Shown piece after piece: positions 42,077 through 52,899 of a DNA stretch of 64,000 bases. Made by a program: the position numbers and the translations under genes. The DNA lies in the NCBI GenBank assembly GCA_029194725.1, contig JARFXQ010000004.1, positions 62,001-126,000 of the forward strand, in the 5' to 3' direction. A model generated the notes under the pieces. The model saw nothing but the letters and a program-made list of their open reading frames with translations, had not been told where the DNA came from and did no database searches. Source of the DNA: Nitrospira sp. (GTDB taxonomy: Bacteria; Nitrospirota; Nitrospiria; Nitrospirales; Nitrospiraceae). How positions within the stretch are numbered: the first letter of the stretch is position 1; each line of letters begins with the position of its first letter.

Positions 42077-42574
42077 ATGTCGAAGGGAAATGGGTTGAGC
42101 ATACCGGGCAATGGTCCACAGCCGGTTGCCGACCGGTTGCGTGAAGTCATTTCGCCGATCCTATGGACGCTCGGGCTTGAGTTGGTTGATGTCCTGTGTG
42201 TGGGCCAAGGTCCTCGTTCGATCGTTCGAGTTTTGATCGATAAATCTGGTGGAGTCAGCATCGCAGACTGTGAGCAGGCACATAAGATCCTAGGACCGGC
42301 CATCGACGTGGCCGATCCGTTCCCCCATGCCTATACGCTTGAAGTCTCTTCACCAGGTCTTGATCGGCCCTTCAAGAGACCTCAAGACTATCAGCGGGCA
42401 ATTGGCAAAGAGGTGAGCCTCAAACTTCGACAACCCCTCGAGGGCCAGTGGAGGATCACCGGGCAGCTGATGCAAGCGGATGAGCAGGTCGTAGTCCTGG
42501 CGGTGGCCGCAACACGGACGGTGAGATTGAGTCGAGACTTGATTGCCGAGGCGAAGCTGGTCGTGAAAATCTAG
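42077..42574 (+). CDS. rimP: Ribosome maturation factor RimP
   Basis: 165 residues from the ATG at 42077, just after the leader hairpin; an upstream frame to 42008 crosses the hairpin and is unlikely. Needed for late 30S assembly. 'ISPILWTLGLELVDV' opening; 'VRVLIDKSGGVSIADCEQ' and 'YTLEVSSPGLDRPF' are the central family signatures; a C-terminal Sm-like strand region follows. Heads the operon with nusA and infB, the usual order. Confidence 0.95.
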   Translation: MSKGNGLSIPGNGPQPVADRLREVISPILWTLGLELVDVLCVGQGPRSIVRVLIDKSGGVSIADCEQAHKILGPAIDVADPFPHAYTLEVSSPGLDRPFKRPQDYQRAIGKEVSLKLRQPLEGQWRITGQLMQADEQVVVLAVAATRTVRLSRDLIAEAKLVVKI

Positions 42575-42626
42575 GGATCGGAGAGTCGGAAATCGTAGGC
42601 GGTAACCGGATGCAGGAGCGTGGCGT

Positions 42627-43778
42627 ATGAACCGAGAACTGATCTCAGTGATCGACGAAATCGGGCGTCAGAAAGGAATCGACAAGGCCCGAGTCATCGG
42701 GGCCGTTGAATCCGCCCTGCAGACCGCGGCGAAGAAGCGTTTCGGCCAGGCTGAAAACATCCAAGTGGAAATCGACCCAAAGACGGGGGAAATTTCCGTC
42801 GTTTCCAAGAAGATCATCGTTGAAACGGTCAGCAATCCCAAAGCGGAGATTTCTCTTCAAGAAGCTCGCCAATATGATAGCGAGGCGGAGGTCGGCGACG
42901 AAATCGGATCGCTGATTGAAATGAACGAATTGGGGAGGATTGCCGCGCAAACAGCGAAGCAGGTTATCTTCCAGAAGGTACGCGAGGCGGAATGGGAAGC
43001 GGTTCAAAAGGAATATTCGACGCGTCAGGGAGATCTCGTGACGGGGATCATTCTCGGAATGGAACGTCGGAATTACCTTGTGGATCTCGGAAAAACGGAA
43101 GCGATCCTGCCGATCCAAGAACAGATTCCGCGTGAAACGTACCGTCGCGGCGATCGCGTGAAGGCGATGTTGCTGGAGGTGCGCCGTACGCCGAAGGATG
43201 TGCAGGTCATTCTGTCTCGTAGCCATCCGCAGTTCGTGGCGAAGCTCTTTGAACTCGAAGTGCCGGAAGTCATGGAAAAGATCATCGAAATCAGATCGGT
43301 CGTTCGAGAGCCGGGAGATCGGACGAAGATCGCCGTCACGTCACGTGAAAAGGCCGTGGATCCGGTGGGGGCCTGTGTCGGTATTAAAGGTTCACGCGTG
43401 CAAGCGGTGGTTCGGGAGTTGCGGGGCGAGAAGATCGACATCATTACCTGGACTCAGGACCCGCGAGTCTTTATTGCTGAAGCCTTAAACCCTGCGACGA
43501 TCGAAAAGGTAGGGATCGACGAAGAGAAGAAGTCGGCGCTCGTGGTCGCCGCCGATTCGCAATTATCGTTGGCTATCGGCAAGAACGGCCAGAATGTCCG
43601 GCTTGCGGCGCGTTTGACGGGATGGAAGATCGATATCATCAGCGCAACGGAATACGAAAAGGAAAAAGTAGAACGCGATAAAGAAATTAAGGCCGCGCTC
43701 GCAGAGGAAGCCGAGGCTCAGCGGTTGCAGGAAGAAGCTCGGCAGGCTGCCAGAGCCGAGGAAGCAACGAGCGGATAG
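42627..43778 (+). CDS. nusA: Transcription termination/antitermination factor NusA
   Basis: 383 residues. N-terminal RNA-polymerase-binding domain to about 130; S1 domain about 135-200 ([20 protein letters not shown]); two KH domains about 225-345 with '[19 protein letters not shown]' and '[18 protein letters not shown]'; then an acidic/Glu-Ala coiled tail. The short form without the E. coli AR repeats is usual outside proteobacteria. Confidence 0.97.
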   Translation: MNRELISVIDEIGRQKGIDKARVIGAVESALQTAAKKRFGQAENIQVEIDPKTGEISVVSKKIIVETVSNPKAEISLQEARQYDSEAEVGDEIGSLIEMNELGRIAAQTAKQVIFQKVREAEWEAVQKEYSTRQGDLVTGIILGMERRNYLVDLGKTEAILPIQEQIPRETYRRGDRVKAMLLEVRRTPKDVQVILSRSHPQFVAKLFELEVPEVMEKIIEIRSVVREPGDRTKIAVTSREKAVDPVGACVGIKGSRVQAVVRELRGEKIDIITWTQDPRVFIAEALNPATIEKVGIDEEKKSALVVAADSQLSLAIGKNGQNVRLAARLTGWKIDIISATEYEKEKVERDKEIKAALAEEAEAQRLQEEARQAARAEEATSG

Positions 43779-43794
43779 AATACGGAATCGTCTC

Positions 43795-46365
43795 ATGGCT
43801 ATGCGTGTATACGAACTCGCGAAGCAGTTAGGAATGGAGAATCGAGTGTTAATCCCAGAGCTCAAGAAGCTGGGAGCATCGGTTTCTTCTCATAGCAGTA
43901 CGCTCGACGATGAGATCGTTAAGAGGGCATTGGATAAATTGGCGCCAAGATCGAAGGGGCAGGCGACAGGAAACGAAGGAGAGCTCGGTGCGAGGCCGGT
44001 GGAGCATGCGAGTCACGGTAAAACCGTGGCGACAAGGGGCCATGTCGTCGAAGAGCCGCCGAAGCCGGACAAACGCCGTATCCTGATCAAGCGAAAGAAA
44101 GAGGATGAACCGATCGAGGTCATTCCAGCAGCTCCGATTGTTGAGGCTGAGCGTCAGACGCAACCGGCGCCCTCGATCACCATGCCGGCGCCGCTTCCAG
44201 TCGCCGAGCAGCCCAGCAGCGACGGACTAGTCGACCGCGACCTTCCAACGGAAGAAGTTTCTGACGAGATTTCTCCACCCGCGCCAGTGCCCCTCGTTGC
44301 GAAACAAGAGGAGATGCCGGCAAAGACGACCGTCGCTCCGTCAACGATCGGGGCGCCGACTCCGGAACCGGTGACGGGCAAGAAGAAGAGCATGGCGTTT
44401 GAGGCCATCGAGGCCGAAGCACAAAAAGACAAGCTTAAGAGAGCGCGAAAACCAGGCCGCCCCAGGGATGGTCAGCAACAAGATGTGAAATTTCGTGAGG
44501 ATGCCGCCCGCTGGCAAGACCTTCGGGCGATCCCGCTGCAGAGACGGGATGACCGATCCAAGCATGTGCACCATAGCACTCTGGCGGAAATCACCAAACC
44601 ACGTCGAAAGAGCGTGAAGGTCTCCCCGCGAACAACGGTCAAGGAATTCGCCGAGTTGATCGGTCAACGGCCGGCGGACATCGTTCGCAAACTGATGGAC
44701 ATGGGACAAATGCTGACGCTGCACCAACCTATGAACCTGGATGCTGCATCAATTTTCGCAGAGGAAAGCGGAGTCAAGGTGGACATATCGGTCGAAAAAG
44801 TTGGGGACGAATTGCTGCAAGATGTCGTTGAAACGGGCAGTGATGAACGGCCGGAACCTCGACCGCCGGTCGTGACCATCATGGGACACGTCGATCACGG
44901 AAAAACGTCTCTTCTCGATGCGATTCGTCAAACAAACGTGGCGGAAGGGGAAGCCGGCGGCATTACCCAACATATCGGTGCCTATACCGTCTCGGTGCGT
45001 GGTAAACAAGTGACGTTTCTGGATACCCCCGGCCACGAAGCCTTTACGGCCATGCGAGCTCGTGGCGCCAAGGTCACGGACATCGTCATTTTGGTTGTCG
45101 CGGCAGACGACGGAGTGATGCCGCAAACCATCGAAGCGATCCACCATGCCAAGGCCGCCGGGGTGCCGCTGATTGTGGCGATGAACAAGATCGATAAGCC
45201 GACTGCCAACCCTGACCGAGTAAAAAACGCCCTCTCTGAACATGGATTGATCTCCGAGGCATGGGGCGGGGACACCATTATGGTGGAGGTATCCGCCAAA
45301 CAGAAAATCCGGCTCGATACACTCCTCGAGATGATTTTGCTTCAGGCGGAGGTGCTTGAACTCAAGGCCGATCCGCACCGCCAAGCCAAAGGCACCGTCA
45401 TCGAAGCCAAGATTGAGCGTGGGAGAGGCCCCGTTGCGACCGTGTTGGTTCAGAGCGGGACACTACGGGTGGGGGACGCCTATGTCGTGGGAACATTCAG
45501 CGGGCGTGTTCGAGCCCTTATTAATGATCGTGGCGAAAAAGTGCAGCAGGCAGGGCCATCCATTCCCGTGGAAGTGATCGGATTGCCGGGCGTTCCGTCG
45601 GCGGGAGACGTCTTCCATGTCGTCTCCAATGAAAGAGTCGCCCGGGAGATAGCGGAAGAACGAGCTCAAAAGCGACGGGCGGCAGAGCTGACCGGTCCCT
45701 CGAAGGTGACATTGGATGATCTGTTCGCAAAGATCCAAGAAGGATCCGTGAAGGAGTTGGCCATTGTGATCAAGGCCGACGTGCAAGGATCGTCTGAAGC
45801 GTTGGCAGGTGCGGTCGAAAAGCTGTCGACAGAGGCCGTCAAGCTTCGGGTGATTCATAACGGAGTCGGTGGCGTCATGGAATCCGATGTGTTGCTCGCC
45901 GCCGCCTCACGAGCCATCATTATCGGCTTCAATATCAGGCCCGAACCGAAGGCCACCGCATTAGCCGAACAGCAGGGTGTCGATATCAGGCTCTACACGA
46001 TCATTTATGACGCGATTGCCGACATCAAGGCAGCGATGGAAGGGTTGCTTGAGCCCACCCTGAAAGAACGTGTGTTGGGCCGAGCAGAGGTCCGGCAGGT
46101 ATTTACGATCCCGAAGGTTGGAGCTGTGGCGGGGTCGTATATCATTGACGGGACGATCGCTCGATCAAGTGCCGGGGTACGCGTGATTCGCGACAATGTG
46201 GTGGTCTATCAGGGCAAACTCGCTTCGTTGCGGCGTTTCAAGGACGATGTCCGTGAAGTGCAGCAGGGATACGAATGTGGCTTGAGCATCGAAAATTTCA
46301 ACGATGTCAAAGCCGGCGATGTCATCGAGGCCTATGCAATCGATAAGATCGCAGCGAAGCTCTAG
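43795..46365 (+). CDS. infB: Translation initiation factor IF-2
   Basis: 856 residues. N-terminal IF2_N helix domain ([15 protein letters not shown]), a long variable Pro/Glu/Lys-rich linker to about 260, a second IF2_N-like segment ([20 protein letters not shown]), then the GTPase with G1 'GHVDHGKTS', G3 'DTPGHEAF' and G4 'NKID', and the beta-barrel, IF2-specific and C-terminal fMet-tRNA-binding domains. GTP-driven 70S initiation. Second ATG two codons in. Confidence 0.97.
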   Translation: MAMRVYELAKQLGMENRVLIPELKKLGASVSSHSSTLDDEIVKRALDKLAPRSKGQATGNEGELGARPVEHASHGKTVATRGHVVEEPPKPDKRRILIKRKKEDEPIEVIPAAPIVEAERQTQPAPSITMPAPLPVAEQPSSDGLVDRDLPTEEVSDEISPPAPVPLVAKQEEMPAKTTVAPSTIGAPTPEPVTGKKKSMAFEAIEAEAQKDKLKRARKPGRPRDGQQQDVKFREDAARWQDLRAIPLQRRDDRSKHVHHSTLAEITKPRRKSVKVSPRTTVKEFAELIGQRPADIVRKLMDMGQMLTLHQPMNLDAASIFAEESGVKVDISVEKVGDELLQDVVETGSDERPEPRPPVVTIMGHVDHGKTSLLDAIRQTNVAEGEAGGITQHIGAYTVSVRGKQVTFLDTPGHEAFTAMRARGAKVTDIVILVVAADDGVMPQTIEAIHHAKAAGVPLIVAMNKIDKPTANPDRVKNALSEHGLISEAWGGDTIMVEVSAKQKIRLDTLLEMILLQAEVLELKADPHRQAKGTVIEAKIERGRGPVATVLVQSGTLRVGDAYVVGTFSGRVRALINDRGEKVQQAGPSIPVEVIGLPGVPSAGDVFHVVSNERVAREIAEERAQKRRAAELTGPSKVTLDDLFAKIQEGSVKELAIVIKADVQGSSEALAGAVEKLSTEAVKLRVIHNGVGGVMESDVLLAAASRAIIIGFNIRPEPKATALAEQQGVDIRLYTIIYDAIADIKAAMEGLLEPTLKERVLGRAEVRQVFTIPKVGAVAGSYIIDGTIARSSAGVRVIRDNVVVYQGKLASLRRFKDDVREVQQGYECGLSIENFNDVKAGDVIEAYAIDKIAAKL

Positions 46366-46470
46366 AGCTCTCAGAATTTTGGGTGCCACCTGTTGCCCAG
46401 AGGCCGGGCACGCTTATTAAACGAAATCATAGGGGTTCTATCAAGAACCTGCTTTAACTGAACCCTGGCT

Positions 46471-46752
46471 ATGGTTGTGGGTGTCTGCACGGTAGAATTA
46501 TTCATCTCCGGGAGTCAATCGCTTAAGGACAAGCGGCAGGTCATTCATGGGCTGAAGGACAGGCTTCGAGGCAAGTTTAACCTTTCAGTCGCGGAAGTGG
46601 ACGGTCAGGACCTCTGGCAGAAGGCCATCCTTGGAATGGCCTGTGTCTCGAATGAGGGTGGTCACGCGAACCAAGTGCTCGAACAAGCGTTGAATCTGGT
46701 CAAAAGCATGCCCGCAGTCGAAGTAATCCGGACCCAAATGGAATTGCTCTAG
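46471..46752 (+). CDS. ylxP: YlxP/DUF503 family protein
   Basis: 93 residues: 'MVVGVCTVELFISGSQSLKD' then 'KRQVIHGLKDRLRGKFNLSV', the DUF503 opening, and 'NEGGHANQVLEQALNLV'. This small ferredoxin-fold protein is regularly found between infB and rbfA and is tied to ribosome biogenesis by that position; its exact action is not settled. Confidence 0.92.
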   Translation: MVVGVCTVELFISGSQSLKDKRQVIHGLKDRLRGKFNLSVAEVDGQDLWQKAILGMACVSNEGGHANQVLEQALNLVKSMPAVEVIRTQMELL

Positions 46753-46794
46753 GCTCACTGCGATGCGTGCAAGAGGCAACCTCGAGATAGGAAG

Positions 46795-47205
46795 ATGTCG
46801 AAGACGACCTATAAAAGGGCAGACCGGGTGGCCGACCAGATCAGGATGGAAGTGGCGGATATTCTCATGCGAAAAATCAAGGATCCCCGGGTTCATGACG
46901 TGACGGTTACCGATGTGACGCTTACAGGGGATTTACGCATCGCTCATGTTTTTGTCACCACCATGGAAACGGGCGAGGCTGAGCGGGATATCTTTGCCGG
47001 CCTCACAAGAGCCAGTGGGTTTGTGCGGTCAGAATTAGGACGACGGCTCTCGCTCCGCTATCTTCCGGATGTGATTTTCAAGAAGGATGTCAGTGGAGCT
47101 CGTGGCGACCGCATCATGAGGTTATTGGAAGAATTGCACGGGGAGTCTGAACAACAGGAGACCCATGACGCTCCAAGCGGCGGACAGGGGATCGCGGACG
47201 CTTGA
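46795..47205 (+). CDS. rbfA: Ribosome-binding factor A
   Basis: 136 residues. 30S maturation factor with a single KH-like domain: 'KRADRVADQIRMEVADILMR', 'KDPRVHDVTVTDVTLTGDL', 'AHVFVTT' and 'LSLRYLPDVIFKKD'. The tail after residue 115 is variable. Five base pairs separate its stop from the likely truB start. Confidence 0.95.
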   Translation: MSKTTYKRADRVADQIRMEVADILMRKIKDPRVHDVTVTDVTLTGDLRIAHVFVTTMETGEAERDIFAGLTRASGFVRSELGRRLSLRYLPDVIFKKDVSGARGDRIMRLLEELHGESEQQETHDAPSGGQGIADA

Positions 47206-47209
47206 GAAG

Positions 47210-48160
47210 ATGGACCGGACGAGCATGGCAACCGACCGGGAGGATGCTCTGGAGGGTGTCCTCGTAGTCCGCAAGGAAGCCGGCTGGACTTCACACGATG
47301 TCGTTGCCAAAATCCGGAGCTTACTGGGCGGCAGCAAAGTCGGGCATGCCGGTACGCTGGACCCGAGCGCCACGGGTGTCTTGCCCATCCTAGTCGGGCG
47401 GGCCACGAGAATCGCTGAATACTTGATCAATTGGGATAAGGAGTATCGTGCCGTCTTACGCCTGGGCGAAACAACCGATACCCAGGATGCAACCGGTCAG
47501 GTTTTGACCAGAGTCGATCCATGCGAGGTGTCGGAGGACGCCCTACAAGCGGTGATCGCTCGATTCCGAGGAGTACAACAGCAACTGCCGCCGATGTACT
47601 CAGCGGTGAAGGTCGGCGGCCAGCCGCTTTACAAAGCGGCTAGAGCTGGAAGGACGATCCACCGAGCAGAACGGTCGATCGCGATTCATCAGCTGGAGAT
47701 CGTAGAGTGTCATGGTCGCGACGTGGTCCTGCGCATTGTGTGCTCCAAAGGCACGTATGTACGCACACTCTGTGCCGATATCGGACAGGCCTTAGGCGTA
47801 GGTGGGCATCTCTATGCTCTCGAACGTCGTCGTGTAGGACCACTGTCGAGTGAACAGGCAGTGACGATTGATCAAGTTGCCGACAGGCTGACGATGGGAA
47901 CACTCCGAATGCAGTTCATTTCATTGGACCAACTCCTGTACCAACTCCCGGCGGTGGTGGTGAACGCGGAGCAGGCGCAGCGTGTCCTGCATGGCGCACC
48001 TATCTTTTCGGCGGGAATTGAGCAACCGCCCTCTTCACCCGCAGCTGTTTCCGTACGTCTGAAGAATGAAGCAGGTCAGTTGTTGGCCATTGGAACTCAC
48101 GATATCGGTCGCGTGGGGTCGATTAGAATTCGTAAGGTACTGGGTCTCTTGAGCCATTAA
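47210..48160 (+). CDS. truB: tRNA pseudouridine-55 synthase
   Basis: 316 residues from the ATG at 47210 (the frame opens at 47165 inside rbfA; ATG 47225 is also possible). '[17 protein letters not shown]' opens the fold, the catalytic Asp lies in '[15 protein letters not shown]', and '[18 protein letters not shown]' and '[14 protein letters not shown]' are the other signatures. A PUA-like C-terminal segment follows. Makes psi55 in the T arm of tRNAs. Confidence 0.95.
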   Translation: MDRTSMATDREDALEGVLVVRKEAGWTSHDVVAKIRSLLGGSKVGHAGTLDPSATGVLPILVGRATRIAEYLINWDKEYRAVLRLGETTDTQDATGQVLTRVDPCEVSEDALQAVIARFRGVQQQLPPMYSAVKVGGQPLYKAARAGRTIHRAERSIAIHQLEIVECHGRDVVLRIVCSKGTYVRTLCADIGQALGVGGHLYALERRRVGPLSSEQAVTIDQVADRLTMGTLRMQFISLDQLLYQLPAVVVNAEQAQRVLHGAPIFSAGIEQPPSSPAAVSVRLKNEAGQLLAIGTHDIGRVGSIRIRKVLGLLSH

Positions 48161-48177
48161 ATGCGGAAGGAGCAGGT

Positions 48178-48447
48178 ATGGCATTACTGAAAGAAGCAAA
48201 GGCTGAACTCATCAAGCAATATCAGCAACATGACAAGGATTCCGGATCGCCGGAAGTGCAGATTGCCGTGTTGACCAACCGAATTACGTATCTCACCGAG
48301 CATTTCAAGAGCCATAAAAAAGATCACCACTCGCGACGGGGGTTGTTGCAACTGGTCGGACGCAGACGACGTTTGCTGGACTATCTCCGCGATGTGGATG
48401 ACGCTCGTTACCGAGTGGTGATCGATCGACTCGGCATTCGCAAGTAA
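48178..48447 (+). CDS. rpsO: 30S ribosomal protein S15
   Basis: 89 residues, the standard length; GGAAGGAG lies before the ATG. Conserved '[16 protein letters not shown]', '[16 protein letters not shown]' type block (here [19 protein letters not shown]) and the 'LDYLRDVD' end. Binds the 16S central domain. rpsO before pnp is a widespread order. Confidence 0.97.
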   Translation: MALLKEAKAELIKQYQQHDKDSGSPEVQIAVLTNRITYLTEHFKSHKKDHHSRRGLLQLVGRRRRLLDYLRDVDDARYRVVIDRLGIRK

Positions 48448-48660
48448 CCGGTCGTACCAACAGCGGCGTTTCCCGTCGCCATAGCATCGTTCGAATGTCC
48501 CACAGATGAACACCGACATGCGCTCACGCGAAGCGGGCAGTGTGAAAGTGAAAAGCTATCAAGTTCCTGATGAGCCTCAGGCTTTCAACTGTGCAACTTG
48601 TCGCTTAGGGTTGAGCGTATCTCAGTGGGCATCTGTGGATCTAACCAGAGGAGACCATAG

Positions 48661-50778
48661 ATGGTACAGGTCGTAGAAATCGATATCGCAGGTCGGACCC
48701 TTCGTCTCGAAACCGGTCGAGTCGCAAAACAAGCTGATGGATCAATTTGGGCTTCGTATGGCGACACAGTCGTCCTTGCGACGGCCGTGGCCGCGCAAAC
48801 TGCGAAGCCTGGCACAGATTTTCTTCCCTTGACCGTCGATTACCAGGAGAAGGCCTATGCTGCCGGGAAAATCCCCGGGGGGTACTTCAAACGCGAAGGT
48901 CGACCGGCTGAAAAAGAAGTGCTGACGAGTCGCTTGATTGATCGTCCGCTTCGTCCGCTCTTTCCGGAAGGCTATTACTTCGAAACACAGGTCATTGCCT
49001 CGGTGCTTTCGGCAGATAAGACCGGTTCTTCCGATATCATCGGCATCACGGCGGCATCAGCCGCGCTCGCTGTGTCGAACATTCCTTTCAACGGTCCCGT
49101 CGCCGGGGTGAGGATCGGTCGGGTCAACGGCCGGCTTGTCGTCAATCCAGACCTCGAAACTATGGAGCAGAGCGAGCTGCATCTGGTGGTGGCTGGTACA
49201 GCGGATGCCGTGATGATGGTGGAGGCAGGAGCCGACGAATTATCCGAGCAGACGATGATCGAGGCCCTGGAATTGGCCCACGCTGAGATTAAGAAAATCG
49301 TCCAAAAGATCGACGAATTGGCCAAGAAGGTCGGGAGAGCGAAACGAGAGGTTATTGCGGAGTCGATCGACTCCGCGTTGCAAGCCGAGATCAAGACGTT
49401 GGTTGCACAACCGATTCGGGACGCCATCATGATTGCCAATAAGACCGCTCGACAGGAACGGTTGGACCATATTCTGGCCGACGCCATTGAAAGGCTGAAG
49501 AAGCCGGACGATCCCTCGCGGGAGCGGCATATCAAGATCGTGTTCCACCAATTGGAATACACGGAAGTCCGGAAGATGATTTTAGAGAACCGATCGCGCG
49601 CCGACGGGCGAGGCCCTGCCGATATCAGGCCGATCACGTGCGAGGTTGGGGCCCTGCCTCGTGCACATGGTTCCGCGATCTTTACCCGAGGCGAAACACA
49701 GAGCTTGGCAGTGGTGACGCTCGGGACGACCGACGATGAGCAGCGCATTGACGCCTTGGAGGGCGAGTACACCAGGACATTTATGCTGCACTACAACTTC
49801 CCGCCCTTCAGCGTTGGAGAGGCGCGCCCGCTCCGCTCCCCAGGAAGGCGTGAGGTTGGGCACGGAGCCTTGGCTGAGCGGGCGTTGAAGCCAGTGATTC
49901 CAAGCAAGGATGTCTTTCCATACACATTACGGATTGTTTCTGAAATTCTGGAATCAAATGGGTCCTCATCGATGGCAACCGTGTGTGGTGGAACGCTGGC
50001 CATGATGGACGCCGGAGTGCCCATCAAGGAACCGGTCGCCGGCATCGCCATGGGGTTGATCAAAGAAGGGGACGACGTCATTATCCTGTCGGACATCCTT
50101 GGCCTTGAAGATCATCTGGGCGATATGGACTTCAAGGTATGCGGAACCAAGAACGGCGTGACGGCGCTTCAAATGGACATTAAGATCGGCGGTATCACCA
50201 CGGCGTTGATGCAGCAGGCCTTGGAGCAGGCTCGCCTGGGTCGCCTCCACATTCTCGACCGCATGTCCAAAGGGCTTGCAGGTCCCCGCACCGACCTCTC
50301 GCCGTTCGCACCTCGCATCTACACGATGAAGGTTAAGCAGGACAAGATTCGAGACATTATCGGTCAGGGTGGAAAGACCATTCGAGGGATTCAGGCCGAC
50401 TGCGGCGTGAAGATCAGTGTCGAAGATACCGGTATTGTGACCATTGCTTCTGCGGATGGTGAGTCGTTACAAAAAGCCAAGGAGATCATCAACCGCTTGA
50501 CTGAGGAAGTCGAAGTCGGGAAGGTATACATGGGTACGGTGAGAAAGATTATGGACTTTGGTGCGTTCGTCGAGGTGTTGCCTGGTACGGATGGTTTGGT
50601 CCACATCTCGCAACTTGCGCATCATCGCGTGAAAGCCGTGTCCGACGAGGTGGCCGAGGGCGATCAGATTCTCGTGAAAGTGCTGGAGATCGATAAGCAA
50701 GGTAAGATCCGGCTCAGCCGGAAGGAAACCATCCCTGCGCCGACGACAAGCGGCGCAAAAGATTCAGCGAGCGGATAA
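48661..50778 (+). CDS. pnp: Polyribonucleotide nucleotidyltransferase (PNPase)
   Basis: 3'-5' phosphorolytic exoribonuclease, trimeric. 705 residues: two RNase PH domains (first to about 220, second about 310-545 with 'ICEVG'-type 'RPITCEVGALPRAHGSAIF' and 'SDILGLEDHLGDMDFKV'), a helical linker, a KH domain ('IIGQGGKTIRGIQADCGVKI') and a C-terminal S1 domain ('YMGTVRKIMDFGAFVEVLP'). GAGGAG precedes the start. The 213 bp leader after rpsO may be a site of autoregulation, as in enterobacteria, but no clear RNase III stem was traced. Confidence 0.97.
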   Translation: MVQVVEIDIAGRTLRLETGRVAKQADGSIWASYGDTVVLATAVAAQTAKPGTDFLPLTVDYQEKAYAAGKIPGGYFKREGRPAEKEVLTSRLIDRPLRPLFPEGYYFETQVIASVLSADKTGSSDIIGITAASAALAVSNIPFNGPVAGVRIGRVNGRLVVNPDLETMEQSELHLVVAGTADAVMMVEAGADELSEQTMIEALELAHAEIKKIVQKIDELAKKVGRAKREVIAESIDSALQAEIKTLVAQPIRDAIMIANKTARQERLDHILADAIERLKKPDDPSRERHIKIVFHQLEYTEVRKMILENRSRADGRGPADIRPITCEVGALPRAHGSAIFTRGETQSLAVVTLGTTDDEQRIDALEGEYTRTFMLHYNFPPFSVGEARPLRSPGRREVGHGALAERALKPVIPSKDVFPYTLRIVSEILESNGSSSMATVCGGTLAMMDAGVPIKEPVAGIAMGLIKEGDDVIILSDILGLEDHLGDMDFKVCGTKNGVTALQMDIKIGGITTALMQQALEQARLGRLHILDRMSKGLAGPRTDLSPFAPRIYTMKVKQDKIRDIIGQGGKTIRGIQADCGVKISVEDTGIVTIASADGESLQKAKEIINRLTEEVEVGKVYMGTVRKIMDFGAFVEVLPGTDGLVHISQLAHHRVKAVSDEVAEGDQILVKVLEIDKQGKIRLSRKETIPAPTTSGAKDSASG

Positions 50779-50781
50779 GAC

Positions 50782-52047
50782 TTGTACCGCAAGCTCATTC
50801 TCGATAACGGAATTCGCTTGGTCACTGAGCGCATTCCGACCCTTAAATCCGTGACGATTGGTATCTGGGTCAATACTGGCTCTCGTGATGAAAGTCCCGC
50901 AGAGGCCGGGTATTCGCATTTCATCGAACACATGTTCTTCAAGGGGACGGTGGCTCGCACGGCGACGGACATCTCCCGTGAAATCGACGCGCTGGGAGGC
51001 GAGATGAACGCCTTCACGACACGTGAAACGACGACGTTCTACGTCAAGGTCTTGGATCAGCACTTGCCCAAGGCGTTGGATCTGCTTTCGGATCTGTTCC
51101 TGCGATCTCGTCTTGGCCGGAACGAAATTGAGAAAGAGAAGCAGGTGGTGCTCGAAGAAATCCGTATGGTTCAAGATGACCCGGAGGATCTGGTTCAGGA
51201 ACTTCATACGAAGCTGGTTATGGGGCGACATCCTTTGAGTCGACCGATTCTGGGGCGAGAATCAACCATCGTCCGGATCAGCCGAGCGAATCTCCTCGAC
51301 TATATCGACGCCCATTACCGCCCGGAAGAAATCGTGGTCGCGGTCGCGGGGAATTTCGATCATTATCAGCTCGAAAAAACAATGGCTCGCACCTTTGGTC
51401 GGTATCGCAAACCCTCCAGCAGCATTCCTTGCAAACGGTGGCCTCCTGAACCTCAGGGTGGCGTGGTGATGAAACAGAAGTCGTTGGAGCAGGTTCACAT
51501 CTGTGTGGGATTCGAGGGGGTCGCAGCTGGCCATAAGGACCGCTACGCGGTCTATGCGCTGAATGCGGTGCTCGGCGGTAGCGTCAGTTCTCGGCTTTTT
51601 CAAGAGGTCCGAGAGAAACGAGGCTTGTCCTATTCGATTTACTCATTTCTGTCGGGCTATTCCGATGGCGGCACCATTACGGTCTACGTTGGAATTCGAG
51701 CGCGAGAGGTGGAGCGGGTCTTGGATTTGGTCTACCGTGAAATTCGAAAACTGACCAGACACGGCATCGATGGTCACGAACTCAAACGCACGAAGGATCA
51801 AATGAAAGGCAGCCTCATGTTGAGTTTGGAAAGCTCACATAGTCGGATGAACAAGCTTGCCAAGGATGAGTTGATTGCCGGAACCCATACGACGCTGGAG
51901 GATCTGATGATGGAGATCGACGGCGTGACCGAGCAGCAAGTATTTCAAACCGCACAGAGCTTGTTCGTCAACGACAGCATCGCGTTGACCGGATTGGGCC
52001 CTCTTTCTTCACGTCAAATACGGGAGTTGAGCTCGAACTTTCCGTAA
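50782..52047 (+). CDS. M16-family zinc peptidase
   Basis: 421 residues, TTG start 3 bp after the pnp stop (weak ribosome binding site, coupling likely). Inverted zinc motif 'HFIEHMFFKG' (HxxEH, about residues 46-50) with the downstream Glu ligand near 'EEIRMVQDDPEDL'. Second domain with 'LNAVLGGSVSSRLFQEVREKR' (in part) and 'GLSYSIYSF', the R/Y pair that helps bind substrate. Same family as mitochondrial processing peptidase and YmxG; it regularly follows pnp in many phyla. Confidence 0.93.
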   Translation: MYRKLILDNGIRLVTERIPTLKSVTIGIWVNTGSRDESPAEAGYSHFIEHMFFKGTVARTATDISREIDALGGEMNAFTTRETTTFYVKVLDQHLPKALDLLSDLFLRSRLGRNEIEKEKQVVLEEIRMVQDDPEDLVQELHTKLVMGRHPLSRPILGRESTIVRISRANLLDYIDAHYRPEEIVVAVAGNFDHYQLEKTMARTFGRYRKPSSSIPCKRWPPEPQGGVVMKQKSLEQVHICVGFEGVAAGHKDRYAVYALNAVLGGSVSSRLFQEVREKRGLSYSIYSFLSGYSDGGTITVYVGIRAREVERVLDLVYREIRKLTRHGIDGHELKRTKDQMKGSLMLSLESSHSRMNKLAKDELIAGTHTTLEDLMMEIDGVTEQQVFQTAQSLFVNDSIALTGLGPLSSRQIRELSSNFP

Positions 52048-52101
52048 CTGTCTTTGAGCCCATGAGAGCCAATTTATCGAAATCCCGCGGCGGATTCTTC
52101 A

Positions 52102-52131
52102 TTGACATCGTGACGTAAGTTTCTTTACATT
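52102..52131 (+). promoter_or_regulatory. Putative sigma70 promoter for the secreted-protein pair
   Basis: TTGACA (52102-52107), 18 bp, TACATT (52126-52131). It would start an mRNA with a leader of about 200 nt before the gene at 52345. A perfect -35; the -10 is 4 of 6. Confidence 0.45.
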
Positions 52132-52344
52132 AGAACTCAGCAAACATTTCCTTGACTGGACATGGCGGTTTCAGTACCGTTCCGGTATCGGTTAGACAAT
52201 CTTCCGTGCGTGTTGCGGTGGAGGAGATTGAAGAACCTACATTCCCCAAAAGCTTTGCAAAAACTTTGATTGAGCGACTTCAGAATTGAGGACGGATAGC
52301 GTCTCAGAATATCGGGCTCAAATTTGATGCAAGGAGGGAAACGT

Positions 52345-52857
52345 ATGAAAAGGGCTGTCATTCTAGCTGCCGTGACGGTGTTTTCGGGGTTCGGCTTGCT
52401 AGCGACCGGGGTCTCTCTAGCTGCCGACATAGAGCACTTAGGCCTCGCTGATGCAGTGGTTGGAGGAAAACCGCTGAAGGCGGAAGCCGCGGCCAAGACG
52501 CTGCAAGGTCGTGTCTGGTCGCAGTGGGCGGATAACCCGGATGGAGAGCTCCTGTTCGGGATTCAATATTGGAATACTGGAGAGCCGGGATCCGGCACGC
52601 CTGCGGGCCGATCATCAACGACCTTCGACGTGAAGCCACCTGACCCGTTGTTCAGCTGTTGCGCCTGGGGTTTTACCGGTGGCAGTGAGAAAAACTCAAC
52701 CTATTCAGGCTGGTACCATGCAGCCTCGACGGTCCGTCTGGCGGTCAAGGACAAGGCACTGATGGACCAAATCATCAAGGCCTCTCAAGAATTGGTCGCC
52801 ATGGAGATCACGTTGGACGGCAGGACCATCACCGGCTTCAAGGTGATCAAGGACTAG
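52345..52857 (+). CDS. Exported hypothetical protein
   Basis: 170 residues from the ATG at 52345 (AAGGAGGG 8 bp upstream). Signal peptide to about residue 26 (VILAAVTVFSGFGLLATGVS). The mature part contains 'KTLQGRVWSQWADNPDGELL', 'DPLFSCCAWGFTGGSEKN' and 'SGWYHAASTVRLAVKD', and ends 'DGRTITGFKVIKD'. The vicinal Cys pair is notable. No family recognised. Paired with the next exported gene, 42 bp on, possibly related through the LQGRV strand. Confidence 0.7.
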   Translation: MKRAVILAAVTVFSGFGLLATGVSLAADIEHLGLADAVVGGKPLKAEAAAKTLQGRVWSQWADNPDGELLFGIQYWNTGEPGSGTPAGRSSTTFDVKPPDPLFSCCAWGFTGGSEKNSTYSGWYHAASTVRLAVKDKALMDQIIKASQELVAMEITLDGRTITGFKVIKD

Positions 52858-52899
52858 CCACTCTCAATGTCGAAGATGTTGTTGAAGGAGGACGCGATC

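Noticed and set aside
48448-48660. RNase III-type autoregulatory stem in the rpsO-pnp spacer
   Set aside because: No long stem could be traced by eye, so it is not listed as a feature.
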